Positions 1-7,062 of a stretch of 29,677 nucleotides of DNA are shown here, piece by piece; position 1 is the stretch's first letter; each line of letters begins with the position of its first letter. Source of the stretch: Chrysiogenales bacterium (GTDB taxonomy: Bacteria > Acidobacteriota > Aminicenantia > UBA2199); contig SPCN01000002.1 of the NCBI GenBank assembly GCA_004525465.1, positions 1-29,677 of the forward strand, given 5' to 3'. The notes under the pieces are model-generated. The model had not been told where the DNA came from, did no database searches, and saw only the letters and a list, made by a program, of their open reading frames with translations. The translations under genes were made by a program, and so were the position numbers.

Positions 1-177
1 CATGTTGTTGGACATGACAAAGCCCATTTCCTTTTCGATTAATTCATTGGCCTGGTCGATCTCGTCCATGGCGCCGCCGCCGCCGCTGGACGTATCCCGC
101 CAATCGATCACTTTCAGGATTTCATCGCGCAGGGCCAGGAGCCTTTTTCGTATTTTAGGATTCAGTTCATTTTTCAT
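1..177 (-). CDS. DksA/TraR-like protein, N-terminal part (cut by window edge)
   Basis: The first 59 codons of a gene that runs off the left edge of the window. The start is the ATG at 175-177, preceded by AGGAG (185-189) that overlaps the rlmH stop codon. The visible part is charged and helical, then has a short Gly run and the pattern MDEIDQANELIEKEMGF. This resembles the segment of DksA/TraR-family proteins that leads into the C4 zinc finger; the cysteines would lie outside the window. It is the last visible gene of the rplU-rpmA-obgE-nadD-rsfS operon, ten bases after rlmH. DksA-type proteins bind RNA polymerase through the secondary channel. The family call rests only on this N-terminal pattern. 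Confidence 0.55.
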   Translation of the reverse strand, partial: MKNELNPKIRKRLLALRDEILKVIDWRDTSSGGGGAMDEIDQANELIEKEMGFVMSNNM

Positions 178-187
178 ATTTTATCTC

Positions 188-652
188 CTAGCGGTGATAT
201 TTGCCGCCATTGATAATGGTCAATGCTCTGTAGACCTGTTCCAGAAAAACGATGCGGAATAGGTCGTGCGCGAAGGTCATATCTGAAAATGATATTTTTT
301 GATTGAACTTCGCGGCCAGGGCCGGGGCAAAACCGGCAAAGCCGCCGATCAGAAAGACCAGGCGACCTTGGTGATAAGAGATTTTTTGCCCCAAAAACTG
401 AGCAAACTGCAGCGAGTCCATTTTCTTGCCTTCCTTGTCCAGGGCAATGACAAAATCTTTTTCACGAATTTCCTCAGCAAACATGATGCCTTCCTTCTCT
501 CTCACGAAAGCTTGCTCTTTGCTTTTTGTATCCTTCAATTTTTTTATGTTGAATTTTACATAATAATTAATGTTTTGTAAATACTTTTTTTCAAGTTCCT
601 GCAGGCCCTTGAATTTTAATTCTCCGCTGCAGATCAATTCAATGGTTTTCAT
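188..652 (-). CDS. rlmH: 23S rRNA (pseudouridine1915-N3)-methyltransferase RlmH
   Basis: A 154-residue SPOUT-class methyltransferase, which is the usual length for RlmH. It methylates pseudouridine 1915 in helix 69 of 23S rRNA on assembled 70S ribosomes using S-adenosylmethionine. The N-terminus follows the family pattern, and the central block ALDKEGK is followed by the cofactor-knot segment VFLIGGFAGF. The C-terminus FLEQVYRALTIINGGKYH is the characteristic RlmH ending with the conserved Tyr-His. The ATG at 650-652 overlaps the end of the preceding sigma-54 activator-like gene by 14 bases, so translation is probably coupled. rsfS and rlmH are often neighbours in bacteria, but here an extra regulator gene sits between them. 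Confidence 0.95.
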   Translation of the reverse strand: MKTIELICSGELKFKGLQELEKKYLQNINYYVKFNIKKLKDTKSKEQAFVREKEGIMFAEEIREKDFVIALDKEGKKMDSLQFAQFLGQKISYHQGRLVFLIGGFAGFAPALAAKFNQKISFSDMTFAHDLFRIVFLEQVYRALTIINGGKYHR

Positions 653-1559
653 GCTTTTTCAGCTTGTTGTATAACGATTTGCGCGAGATGTTCAGGATGC
701 GCGCCACTCTGCTCTTGTTCTTGTATTTGCGCAACAGATAAGCGGTGTACTCGGCTTCAACCTCGGCCATTGAACGCTCTCCCGATTGGATGAGATCCAG
801 AATGGGGCGCGGTCGGTCCAGGAGGGTCCAAACACCTTTTTCGTCCAGAATGCAGCCGTGCACGGCCAGGCCGCTCACGAAGTTTTTGAGTTCACGGATA
901 TTGCCGGGCCAGGGGTATTGCAGCAGCTTTTGCCGGGCTTCATCGCTGAGTTGAATTTCCACCCCTTTTTCCGCGCAGAAATAATTCAGCAGCGGCAGGA
1001 TATCTTTTTTGCGTTCGCGTAGGGGCGGGATGAAAATGCTGACCGTGGAGATCCGGTAATAGAGGTCGGCGCGGAACTCGCCGCGGCGAACTTTTTCCTC
1101 GATGGTGCTGTCGGCCGAGAACAGGAAACGGGCCGCGATGTCGGTTTCCTGATTGCAGCCCAGGGGGAATATCTTTTTTCTTTCGATGACGCGTAAAAGC
1201 TTGGCTTGCATATGCAAGCTCAAGAGGTCGATCTGGTTGAGGAAGATCGTCCCGTTCTCAGCCTGGCGCCATTTCCCCAAAAAATCACGATCGGCGCCTG
1301 AAAATGCCCCTTTCTGGTAACCGAACCACTCGCTTTCCAATAGCGTTTCGGGCACGTCGCCGCATCCCAGGTTGAGCAACGGTTTGAAGGGGCTGCTTGC
1401 GGCCAGGACGGCCGCCCAGAAATCCTTGCCGCTGCCGGTTTCGCCCCATAAGAGGACGGGCGTATCAAGCCCGGCGACTTTTTCGACCGCGGCCTTAACG
1501 GCCAGCGATTTTGGGTCCGGCAGGTTAGAAATCAGGGGAAAAATCGTAGCGTTTGGCAT
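639..1559 (-). CDS. sigma-54 activator-type AAA+ protein with Fis-type HTH, degenerate Walker B
   Basis: A 306-residue protein with the layout of a PspF-like bacterial enhancer-binding protein. It has no receiver or other sensor domain, an AAA+ domain (about 12-235) and a C-terminal Fis-type helix-turn-helix (about 283-303, VARILNISRKSLYNKLKK). Walker A is GETGSGKD (39-46), and the sigma-54 contact loop is GAFSGA (84-89) in place of GAFTGA. The Walker B segment reads GTIFLNQID, so the usual DE pair is Asn108-Gln109. The sensor I Asn of the usual ATN is Asp150. The downstream segment FRADLYYR and IPPLRERKKDI are well kept. These changes predict weak or absent ATP hydrolysis. I chose the ATG at 1557-1559, which overlaps rsfS by 35 bases; a longer reading would lie entirely inside rsfS. 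It sits between rsfS and rlmH in a ribosome-assembly operon, an unusual place. The targets are unknown. Confidence 0.85.
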   Translation of the reverse strand: MPNATIFPLISNLPDPKSLAVKAAVEKVAGLDTPVLLWGETGSGKDFWAAVLAASSPFKPLLNLGCGDVPETLLESEWFGYQKGAFSGADRDFLGKWRQAENGTIFLNQIDLLSLHMQAKLLRVIERKKIFPLGCNQETDIAARFLFSADSTIEEKVRRGEFRADLYYRISTVSIFIPPLRERKKDILPLLNYFCAEKGVEIQLSDEARQKLLQYPWPGNIRELKNFVSGLAVHGCILDEKGVWTLLDRPRPILDLIQSGERSMAEVEAEYTAYLLRKYKNKSRVARILNISRKSLYNKLKKHENH

Positions 1560-1923
1560 CCATCCACAGCTTTTCCAGTGAAAACTTTTTCCGCCAGTCT
1601 GCCGAGAAAATGTTGATGATGAAATCAACGTAATCGACCAGTATCCATTCGGACAGCTTTTCACCTTCGCAGCCCAGCGGTTGCAGCTGGAGTTCTTTTT
1701 TGAGGTTATCCTTGACGGCATCGGCCAGTGCTTTGTTCTGGCGAGCGGAGTTGCCGCTGCAAATAACCAGGTAATCGGTCATTTCGCTGAGCCCCTTCAA
1801 CTTCAGGACCGTGATCTTTTCCGCTTTCTTGTCCAGAAGTATCTGCACGGTTTTCTTGATCTCACCCGGAATGCGGCGTTTGTGCAGATCTTCCAGGATC
1901 AGGTTGAATTCATCCTTCTTCAT
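1525..1923 (-). CDS. rsfS: ribosomal silencing factor RsfS
   Basis: A 132-residue Iojap/YbeB-family protein. It binds ribosomal protein L14 on the 50S subunit and blocks 30S joining, which lowers translation when nutrients are scarce. The family core is clear: a helix with KKAEKITVLKL, then GLSEMTDYLVICSGNS, a helix of ADAVKDNL type, and GCEGEKLSEWILVDYVDFIINIF. The start ATG (1921-1923) has GGAGG upstream and overlaps the end of nadD by 14 bases. The nadD-rsfS pair is a very common neighbourhood. The final 35 bases are shared with the start of the following activator-like gene. Confidence 0.95.
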   Translation of the reverse strand: MKKDEFNLILEDLHKRRIPGEIKKTVQILLDKKAEKITVLKLKGLSEMTDYLVICSGNSARQNKALADAVKDNLKKELQLQPLGCEGEKLSEWILVDYVDFIINIFSADWRKKFSLEKLWMDAKRYDFSPDF

Positions 1924-2557
1924 ATAGTTTTATTTCCTCCATGATCTTTTGCACGTTTTTTTCCACGTAGGGAGAAATATCCTGGCCATGGGATATTTTA
2001 TTCCTGATGGCCGTGGCCGAGAGTTCCAGGTAGTCCGACACATAAGCGTGCAGGAATGCGGCCGGGGGCAGGGGCGGATTTTCGTTTTTCAGGCCCAGGG
2101 GAATATTTTCCTCGCGCAGCAATTTCTCCACTTTCTGTCGATGACTGCCCCGGCGCAAAACGATGATGAAAAACACTTCCTGCAGGACCAGCCGATATTC
2201 TTTCCAGGTGCGGATCTTTAAAAAACCCTCACTGCCGGTGATAAAAAAGAAGTGCTCGTTCGGCTGCGCGGCTTTCAGCTCGCGGATGGTATCGATGGTC
2301 CAGGACTCTCCACGACGGTGCAGTTCCATGTCGCAGGGCAACAAGCCGGGGTGGGGAAGCAGGGCGGCTTTGAGCATGGCCAGGCGCAGCTCCGCCGCCG
2401 GAACGGCCTGGCGCTTTTTGTGCGGCGGTTGGGAGGAAAGAATATAAAGTATTCTGTCCAGGTTGAAGGCGGCTTTGATCTTCAGGCCCAGTTCGATATG
2501 CCCGCGGTGAACCGGATTGAAGGTTCCGCCCAGCAATCCAGTTTTAATCTGGCTCAT
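1910..2557 (-). CDS. nadD: nicotinate-nucleotide adenylyltransferase NadD
   Basis: A 215-residue nucleotidyltransferase that joins nicotinate mononucleotide with ATP to give deamido-NAD in NAD synthesis. The N-terminal GGTFNPVHRGH carries the family (H/T)xGH-type nucleotide-binding motif with both histidines, and the C-terminal SATAIRNKI matches the ISSTxIR motif. The segment HFFFITGSEGFLKIRTWKEY matches the usual position of the substrate-pocket loop, although the common GxD is GSE here. The length is typical. The start ATG (2555-2557) lies inside the last 14 bases of obgE, so translation is probably coupled. Confidence 0.95.
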   Translation of the reverse strand: MSQIKTGLLGGTFNPVHRGHIELGLKIKAAFNLDRILYILSSQPPHKKRQAVPAAELRLAMLKAALLPHPGLLPCDMELHRRGESWTIDTIRELKAAQPNEHFFFITGSEGFLKIRTWKEYRLVLQEVFFIIVLRRGSHRQKVEKLLREENIPLGLKNENPPLPPAAFLHAYVSDYLELSATAIRNKISHGQDISPYVEKNVQKIMEEIKLYEEG

Positions 2558-3542
2558 GAAAGGCGAAAATTGTTTTTTTCAATTTTTCCAGGTTGATCCC
2601 TCTAAGTGCCGATATTTCCACGTAGGGGATTCTACGCTTTCTGCAAAATTTCCGCAACACATCGATCCTGGTCCTGTCTTCAGTTGCCAGATCGATCTTA
2701 GTGGCGACCACAACCAGTTTTTTTTGCAGCAGCCGCACCTGGTACATTGACAGCTCTTTTTCCAGGATCTCATAATTTTTCATGGGCGGCAGGGAGCTGA
2801 AAGGCGACACGTCGATGATGAAAAGCAGGACCCGGGTCCGCTCGATGTGCCGTAAAAATTCCAGGCCCATGCCTTGGCCCTGGTGGGCGCCTTCCAGAAT
2901 GCCGGGAATGTCGGCCACGATCAGACTCCGCTCCTTGAAATCCACTACGCCCAGATTGGGGGTCAGGGTGGTGAAGGGATAGTCGGAGATCTTGGGACGG
3001 GCGGCGCTGATTTTTGAAATCAAGGTCGATTTGCCGGCGTTGGGCAGTCCGACCAGGCCGGCAAAGGCGATGAGTTTCAGTTCCAGGATCACCTTGATAA
3101 CTTCGCCTTTTTCGCCCTTTTCGATCCGGCGCGGGGCCTGGTTGACCGAGGATTTGAAATGGATGTTGCCGCGGCCGCCTTTGCCGCCTTTGGCCAGGAG
3201 GAATTCCTGGCCGAGGCGCTCGAAATCAAATATCAGTTTCTCATCGGGAAAAGTCTTGACTACGGTCCCGGCCGGGACCTGGAGAATGATGTCAGCCCCT
3301 TTTTTGCCGGATTGCTTTTTGCTCCGGCCCTGGCCGCCGTTTTCAGCCTGGAACTGGCGTTTGTACTTGAAATCTGTCAGGGACTGGCAAACCTGGCTGC
3401 TGACCAGGATGATGTTGCCGCCCTTGCCGCCGTCGCCGCCGTCCGGGCCGCCGTGCGGGATGAACTTTTCGCGGCGGAAGCTTAAACAGCCGTCGCCGCC
3501 GTTGCCGGCGCCGAATGAAATGATGGCTCTATCAATGAACAT
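2544..3542 (-). CDS. obgE: GTPase Obg/CgtA
   Basis: A 332-residue Obg GTPase involved in 50S subunit assembly and stress control. Residues 1-158 form the glycine-rich Obg fold, with runs such as GGDGGKGGNIIL and GGKGGRGN. The G domain follows: GLPNAGKST (G1), the switch I TTLTPNLG, DIPG (G3), TKID (G4) and an SAL motif (G5). The protein stops soon after the G domain, so it lacks the variable OCT C-terminal domain, as in E. coli-type short Obg proteins. The ATG start at 3540-3542 is the family start (MFIDRA), yet the upstream bases are C-rich and show no Shine-Dalgarno site. Its position after rplU-rpmA is a widely conserved arrangement. Confidence 0.97.
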   Translation of the reverse strand: MFIDRAIISFGAGNGGDGCLSFRREKFIPHGGPDGGDGGKGGNIILVSSQVCQSLTDFKYKRQFQAENGGQGRSKKQSGKKGADIILQVPAGTVVKTFPDEKLIFDFERLGQEFLLAKGGKGGRGNIHFKSSVNQAPRRIEKGEKGEVIKVILELKLIAFAGLVGLPNAGKSTLISKISAARPKISDYPFTTLTPNLGVVDFKERSLIVADIPGILEGAHQGQGMGLEFLRHIERTRVLLFIIDVSPFSSLPPMKNYEILEKELSMYQVRLLQKKLVVVATKIDLATEDRTRIDVLRKFCRKRRIPYVEISALRGINLEKLKKTIFAFHEPD

Positions 3543-3598
3543 GGGGTAGGGGATTAAAGGTTTGAAAAATTGACGGGGCTTTAAAAACGCCGGCCAAA

Positions 3599-3850
3599 TT
3601 AATTGGCATCGACCTCGACGAATTTGCGCCCGGCCTTGTCGACAAAGCGCACCTTGCCGGTAGCCAAAGCAAAAAGGGTGTCGTCCTTGCCAATACCGAC
3701 ATTTTTACCTGGTCTGATACGGGTGCCGCGCTGGCGGACAATGATGGAGCCGGCATGGATCTGCTCGCCGCCGAATTTCTTGACGCCAAGACGTTTGGAT
3801 GTGCTTTCCCGGCCATTTTTCGCACTGCCGCCCGATTTTTTATGTGCCAT
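3599..3850 (-). CDS. rpmA: 50S ribosomal protein L27
   Basis: An 83-residue L27, which sits near the peptidyl-transferase centre. The N-terminus is MAHKKSGGSAKNGRES, with the conserved basic tail reaching toward the P-site tRNA and no extra cleaved leader. The core GVKKFGGEQIHAGSIIVRQ and RPGKNVGIGKDDTLFA is canonical. The A of its ATG is the last base of the rplU stop codon (position 3850), so translation is coupled with L21. A 56-base gap with no visible terminator leads to obgE. Confidence 0.98.
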   Translation of the reverse strand: MAHKKSGGSAKNGRESTSKRLGVKKFGGEQIHAGSIIVRQRGTRIRPGKNVGIGKDDTLFALATGKVRFVDKAGRKFVEVDAN

Positions 3851-4197
3851 TATTCCGTCTCCTTGGTTTTGGCGCTGGCTTTGATCTCGATTTTTTCGAT
3901 CTGTATCTTATGGAGTTTTTGCCGATGTCCCTGCGATTTGCGGTAGCCTTTTTTGGATTTCATCTTGTAAATGTGTATCTTTTTAGCCTTGATCTCATCG
4001 AGAACTTTGGCTTTGACCTTGGCGTTCTTGACGTAAGGGTCGCCGATCAGCACATCCTTGTCGCTTTGAATCAATAAAACCGTGCTCAGGCTGGCGGTAT
4101 TCTTTTTCACGAGCTCTTTGGGAAGCAGTTCCACTTCCAAAATGTCACCTTCGGCGATCTTATACTGCTTTCCGCCGGTTTCAAGTATGGCAAACAT
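3850..4197 (-). CDS. rplU: 50S ribosomal protein L21
   Basis: A 115-residue L21, a 23S rRNA-binding protein of the large subunit. It begins with the family signature FAILETGGKQYKI and has the central DVLIGDPYV and the C-terminal rRNA-binding stretch KSKKGYRKSQGHRQ. About ten charged residues extend past the usual C-terminus (KASAKTKETE). The ATG at 4195-4197 has AAGGAG about seven bases upstream. It is the first gene of the ribosome/NAD operon, with a promoter at 4227-4255. Confidence 0.98.
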   Translation of the reverse strand: MFAILETGGKQYKIAEGDILEVELLPKELVKKNTASLSTVLLIQSDKDVLIGDPYVKNAKVKAKVLDEIKAKKIHIYKMKSKKGYRKSQGHRQKLHKIQIEKIEIKASAKTKETE

Positions 4198-4226
4198 GGT
4201 CGTATCTCCTTAAATGGATGTTACTT

Positions 4227-4255
4227 TTTATATCACAATTCGCCGCTTTAGTCAA
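4227..4255 (-). promoter_or_regulatory. sigma-70 promoter of the rplU operon
   Basis: On the minus strand TTGACT (4250-4255) is followed by a 17-base spacer and TATAAA (4227-4232). Each hexamer has five of six consensus bases. It lies about 30 bases upstream of the rplU start and just past the end of the M28 peptidase gene on the same strand, so the ribosomal operon has its own start. This is a sequence match only. Confidence 0.7.
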
Positions 4256-4276
4256 ACATTATCAACTGGGGTTTCC

Positions 4277-5866
4277 CTATTTATTGATTGTTTTGACAGA
4301 TTTACCCTCCGGGTTTTGCACGGGAAAAGTCAGGCGGGCCTTCCAGCGCGGCAACTCCCGGGTCCGATTCAGGTGCTCGATCAGGCCTACTGCCAGTTTA
4401 ACCGTTTGGCGCAGGCTTTCCAGCTCCCAGGCGGGGTTGTATTCGTCTTTGACCGTGTGGTAGGTGCCGCCCTTGAAAAATTCGGCGATGTGGTTGCGCC
4501 CCGAGGCGAATTTTTCTCCGGCCGAAAGCCAGATGGCCGGAATTCCGGCCTGGGCGAAGGGGAACTGATCGGAACGGTAGAAAAGGCCCTGATCGGTCAG
4601 GGAAAACCGGCTGTAACCCAGCCCTTGAGCCGCGGCCACCAGGCGCACGGCCTCCTCCAAGGTTGAATAGCGGCCCCCTGCGGCGAAAGCGTCCAAACTC
4701 TTTTCCCAGACCGGCGTGGATTCAAAATTGATGTTAGCCGCAATTTCTTCGCGTTTGCTGTTGGCCACGAAATATTTCGATCCCAGCAGCCCCGCTTCCT
4801 CGGCCTGGCAGGCCAGGAAGGTAAGTCCATAATGGAGTTCTTTGCCGGCGTCAGCGAAAATCCTGGCGATCAGTGCCATGGCCGCCACGGCCGAGCCGTT
4901 GTCTATGGCACCGTTGAATATCTGGTCGCCTTCCAATTGATCGTCACGCCCCAAATGGTCTATATGGGCACTGAGCACAATACTTTTTCCCGAGCTGCCT
5001 GGGATTTCAGCGATTACATTGCGGGTTCTAAGCTGACGGGAGGAGTTGCGGCCGGAAATCCTGATCTTGAAACCCAGGTCCATGGGACGGAATTTGCGAC
5101 TGAGCGACTTGCGATACAGTTTCTCCAGGTCTATTTTATTTTCAGCTAAAAGTGATTTCAGGCTTGGTTCGCGGATCCAACCCCTGAATTTCAGGTCGTT
5201 TTCCAGACTGGCCGGCAGGTACAACTCTTCACCCGACCAGGAGTTCTTTACCACCTGCCAGTCATAGCCGGCCGTGGGCGTAGTGTGGATGAGCAAAATG
5301 GCCGCCGCTCCGGTTTTGGCGGCTTCCTCGATCTTGTAGATCCAGCGGCCGAAATAAGTCAGGGTGCTGCCGTCGAAAATCTGCGGAATAAACAGGCCGG
5401 GATCATTGACCCGCACCAGCAGTATTTTCCCGCGCAGGTCGGTTTTTTTATAATCGTCCCATTCCCACAAGGAAGTGCGAATGCCGAAGCCGGCGAAAAC
5501 GACGTCGCCCTCGATGCTGAACTGGTTTTCAGCCCTGGTATAACTCCCGACCGTGTCCTCCAGAAACAACAGCTCTCGCCCCCAGGCGGATACGTTCAAG
5601 GCGCTCAGTTGAAAACCATGGAGAGTGAAGGGCTGGAAGCGACTTTTTAGTCCCAGCTGCTTGAACAGGCTGTGCATATATATTTCCGCAAGTTCGCCGC
5701 CGCGTGTTCCTGGTGCCCGTCCCTCCAGGACGTCGGCAGCCAGGAATTCGATCACGCTCTGCAACTGGCCTTGAGAAAGTTTGTCGCAACGGTCCTGCAG
5801 GTCACTGGCCCCAGAAATCCATGTCAAACACAAAATGCCCAGGGTCGCGAACGTGATTATTCTCAT
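4277..5866 (-). CDS. secreted M28-family zinc metallopeptidase with PA domain
   Basis: A 529-residue exported peptidase. The start ATG at 5864-5866 follows GAGG and gives a signal peptide (MRIITFATLGILCLTWISGA). A PA (protease-associated) domain spans about residues 115-250 (VVFAGFGI, DLRGKILLV). The M28 domain follows, with zinc ligands His301 (SAHIDHLG), Asp322 (GAIDNGSA), Glu356/Glu357 (CQAEEAGLLGS) and His470 (YHTVKDEY). At the spot where the family has NLDM, this protein has NINFES, so the ligand Asp appears to be Glu382. Relatives are aminopeptidases that trim peptides outside the cytoplasm. It is a single gene with its own promoter, divergent from the diguanylate cyclase. Confidence 0.9.
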   Translation of the reverse strand: MRIITFATLGILCLTWISGASDLQDRCDKLSQGQLQSVIEFLAADVLEGRAPGTRGGELAEIYMHSLFKQLGLKSRFQPFTLHGFQLSALNVSAWGRELLFLEDTVGSYTRAENQFSIEGDVVFAGFGIRTSLWEWDDYKKTDLRGKILLVRVNDPGLFIPQIFDGSTLTYFGRWIYKIEEAAKTGAAAILLIHTTPTAGYDWQVVKNSWSGEELYLPASLENDLKFRGWIREPSLKSLLAENKIDLEKLYRKSLSRKFRPMDLGFKIRISGRNSSRQLRTRNVIAEIPGSSGKSIVLSAHIDHLGRDDQLEGDQIFNGAIDNGSAVAAMALIARIFADAGKELHYGLTFLACQAEEAGLLGSKYFVANSKREEIAANINFESTPVWEKSLDAFAAGGRYSTLEEAVRLVAAAQGLGYSRFSLTDQGLFYRSDQFPFAQAGIPAIWLSAGEKFASGRNHIAEFFKGGTYHTVKDEYNPAWELESLRQTVKLAVGLIEHLNRTRELPRWKARLTFPVQNPEGKSVKTINK

Positions 5867-5885
5867 GGCGCACCTCAATTATTCG

Positions 5886-5914
5886 ATTTTAGCGGATGCT
5901 GGCCACCAAGTCAA
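5886..5914 (-). promoter_or_regulatory. sigma-70 promoter of the M28 peptidase
   Basis: On the minus strand TTGACT (5909-5914), a 17-base spacer and TAAAAT (5886-5891), with five of six matches in each hexamer. The predicted RNA start is about a dozen bases before the ATG at 5866, leaving room for the GAGG ribosome-binding site. Confidence 0.65.
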
Positions 5915-5993
5915 AATATTTTATTTGCGGCCGGGGGGATTGAAGCTTTTTTCATTTTGTTGGAAAATATGGTTAGCGGAGGAGGCAGCGAGT

Positions 5994-6683
5994 ATGTCCG
6001 GATTATTGAAAAAAGCAAAAACCTATTTGTTACTGGGAAGTTTGTTCATTGCTCTGGCGGGGATTGGCATATACCTGGAACTGACCAACCGCTTGGATGG
6101 AGTTCCCTGGCTGCACGCGGCCGCGATCGTCATGCTCAACCTGCTCTTGCTGCTTGGCTGCTTCACCGTCTTACGCGGCGCCGTCAGCGACCGGCTTGAA
6201 TACTATTCCAGCATCGACCCCCTGACCGGCATTATGAACCGGATCGCCTTCTGGCGCGTTTTGGAAAGGGAGATTCGCAGGGTGGAGCGCTATCGCCATC
6301 CCCTGGCCATGATCATGCTGGATATCGATCATTTTAAAGCCATCAACGATTCCCGGGGATCTGCGGTCGGCGATCAGGTGCTGAAAACCATGGCCGGGGA
6401 AATAAAGAAAAACATCCGGGAAATTGATTTTTTCGCCCGTATCGGCGGCGAAGAATTTTTGGTTTTGGCTCCGGAAACCGACCTGGAAAGAGCCGTGAAC
6501 CTGGCGGAAAAGATCCGGGAAACTGTAGCCGCCATATCTTTTGCCAAAGCCGGGCCGGTCACCATCAGTCTGGGAGTGACGCAATTTTGCGCTGGCGACC
6601 GGGCCGATCTGCTGCTGACAAAGGTAGACCAGGCGCTGACCCGGGCCAAGGCCGGCGGCCGCAACCGCGTGGTCTGTTATTGA
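5994..6683 (+). CDS. membrane-anchored diguanylate cyclase (GGDEF)
   Basis: A 229-residue protein predicted to make cyclic di-GMP from two GTP. I chose the ATG at 5994 because GGAGG lies just upstream; the open frame extends further back, but into the divergent promoter and peptidase gene. Two membrane spans (about 11-30 and 40-60) with a short loop replace a sensor domain. The GGDEF domain starts at DPLTGIMNR. It has the metal-binding Asp110 (LDIDHFK), the active-site GGEEF (151-155) and an inhibitory I-site RxxD (REID, 142-145) at the correct spacing, so feedback inhibition is likely. The usual Gly-His of the substrate loop is Gly-Ser (NDSRGSAVGD). No partner gene is adjacent on this strand. 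Confidence 0.9.
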   Translation: MSGLLKKAKTYLLLGSLFIALAGIGIYLELTNRLDGVPWLHAAAIVMLNLLLLLGCFTVLRGAVSDRLEYYSSIDPLTGIMNRIAFWRVLEREIRRVERYRHPLAMIMLDIDHFKAINDSRGSAVGDQVLKTMAGEIKKNIREIDFFARIGGEEFLVLAPETDLERAVNLAEKIRETVAAISFAKAGPVTISLGVTQFCAGDRADLLLTKVDQALTRAKAGGRNRVVCY

Positions 6684-6701
6684 AAGTAGCTCTCATGGCC
6701 G

Positions 6702-6797
6702 TTAACAAGCGCTTCCCTTAATTTTGACATAGCGGCAGCAAGTGTCGCGCCCCTTGGCTTTGGCAGCATACATGGCTTGATCGGCTTTTCCTGATTT
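6702..6797 (-). pseudogene. remnant of a GGDEF-domain gene (3' end only)
   Basis: On the minus strand the frame reads KADQAMYAAKAKGRDTCC and then reaches a TAA stop at 6702-6704. AD.AMY.AK..GR is the standard C-terminal helix of a GGDEF domain. Upstream in the same frame a TAG (6798-6800) closes the reading, and the further upstream sequence is AT-rich and not recognisable as GGDEF. This is about 30 codons of a decayed cyclase facing the intact one. The intact gene ends differently (KVDQALTRAKAGGRN), so this is not a direct copy of it. Confidence 0.7.
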
Positions 6798-6857
6798 CTA
6801 CTGCCGAAAAATCATCGTTGAATCGCTTTATTTTAATAATATTTAATTTTTTCAATA

Positions 6858-7062
6858 GCCCGCTTTTCTCACGGATATTGTCGCGAAATTGCGCAGATGG
6901 GTGTGGATACAAGGAAGGCGACCGAGGAGACCGGAGACGTACTGTGGGTACGTTGGAGGTATCCGACCGAACTGCCTGAGCGAGGACGCTCGCAGTCAGG
7001 GCCTGACGCTGTAGACATGCCCATATCCGCAATTGCAGCAAATATTTGTGAGAAATGCGGGC
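6858..7062. mobile_element. MITE-like inverted-repeat element with TA flanks
   Basis: A 205-base non-coding element. Its left end starts GCCCGCTTTTCTCACGGATA, and its right end read on the other strand starts GCCCGCATTTCTCACAAATA. The ends continue to match imperfectly for about 45 bases (both contain AATTGCG and ATGGG). TA flanks both ends (6856-6857 and 7063-7064), the target duplication expected for IS630/Tc1-mariner-type transposition. The interior holds a perfect 6-base stem (ACGTAC/GTACGT, 6937-6953) and a second hairpin at about 6976-7000. No transposase is encoded, so it would have to be moved by one elsewhere. A structured RNA element is the alternative reading. Confidence 0.7.

Noticed and set aside
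6718..7041. A 107-codon minus-strand frame across the remnant and the inverted-repeat element
   Set aside because: It covers the terminal repeat and a different frame from the GGDEF remnant, and its Arg/Ser-rich product has no recognisable domain.
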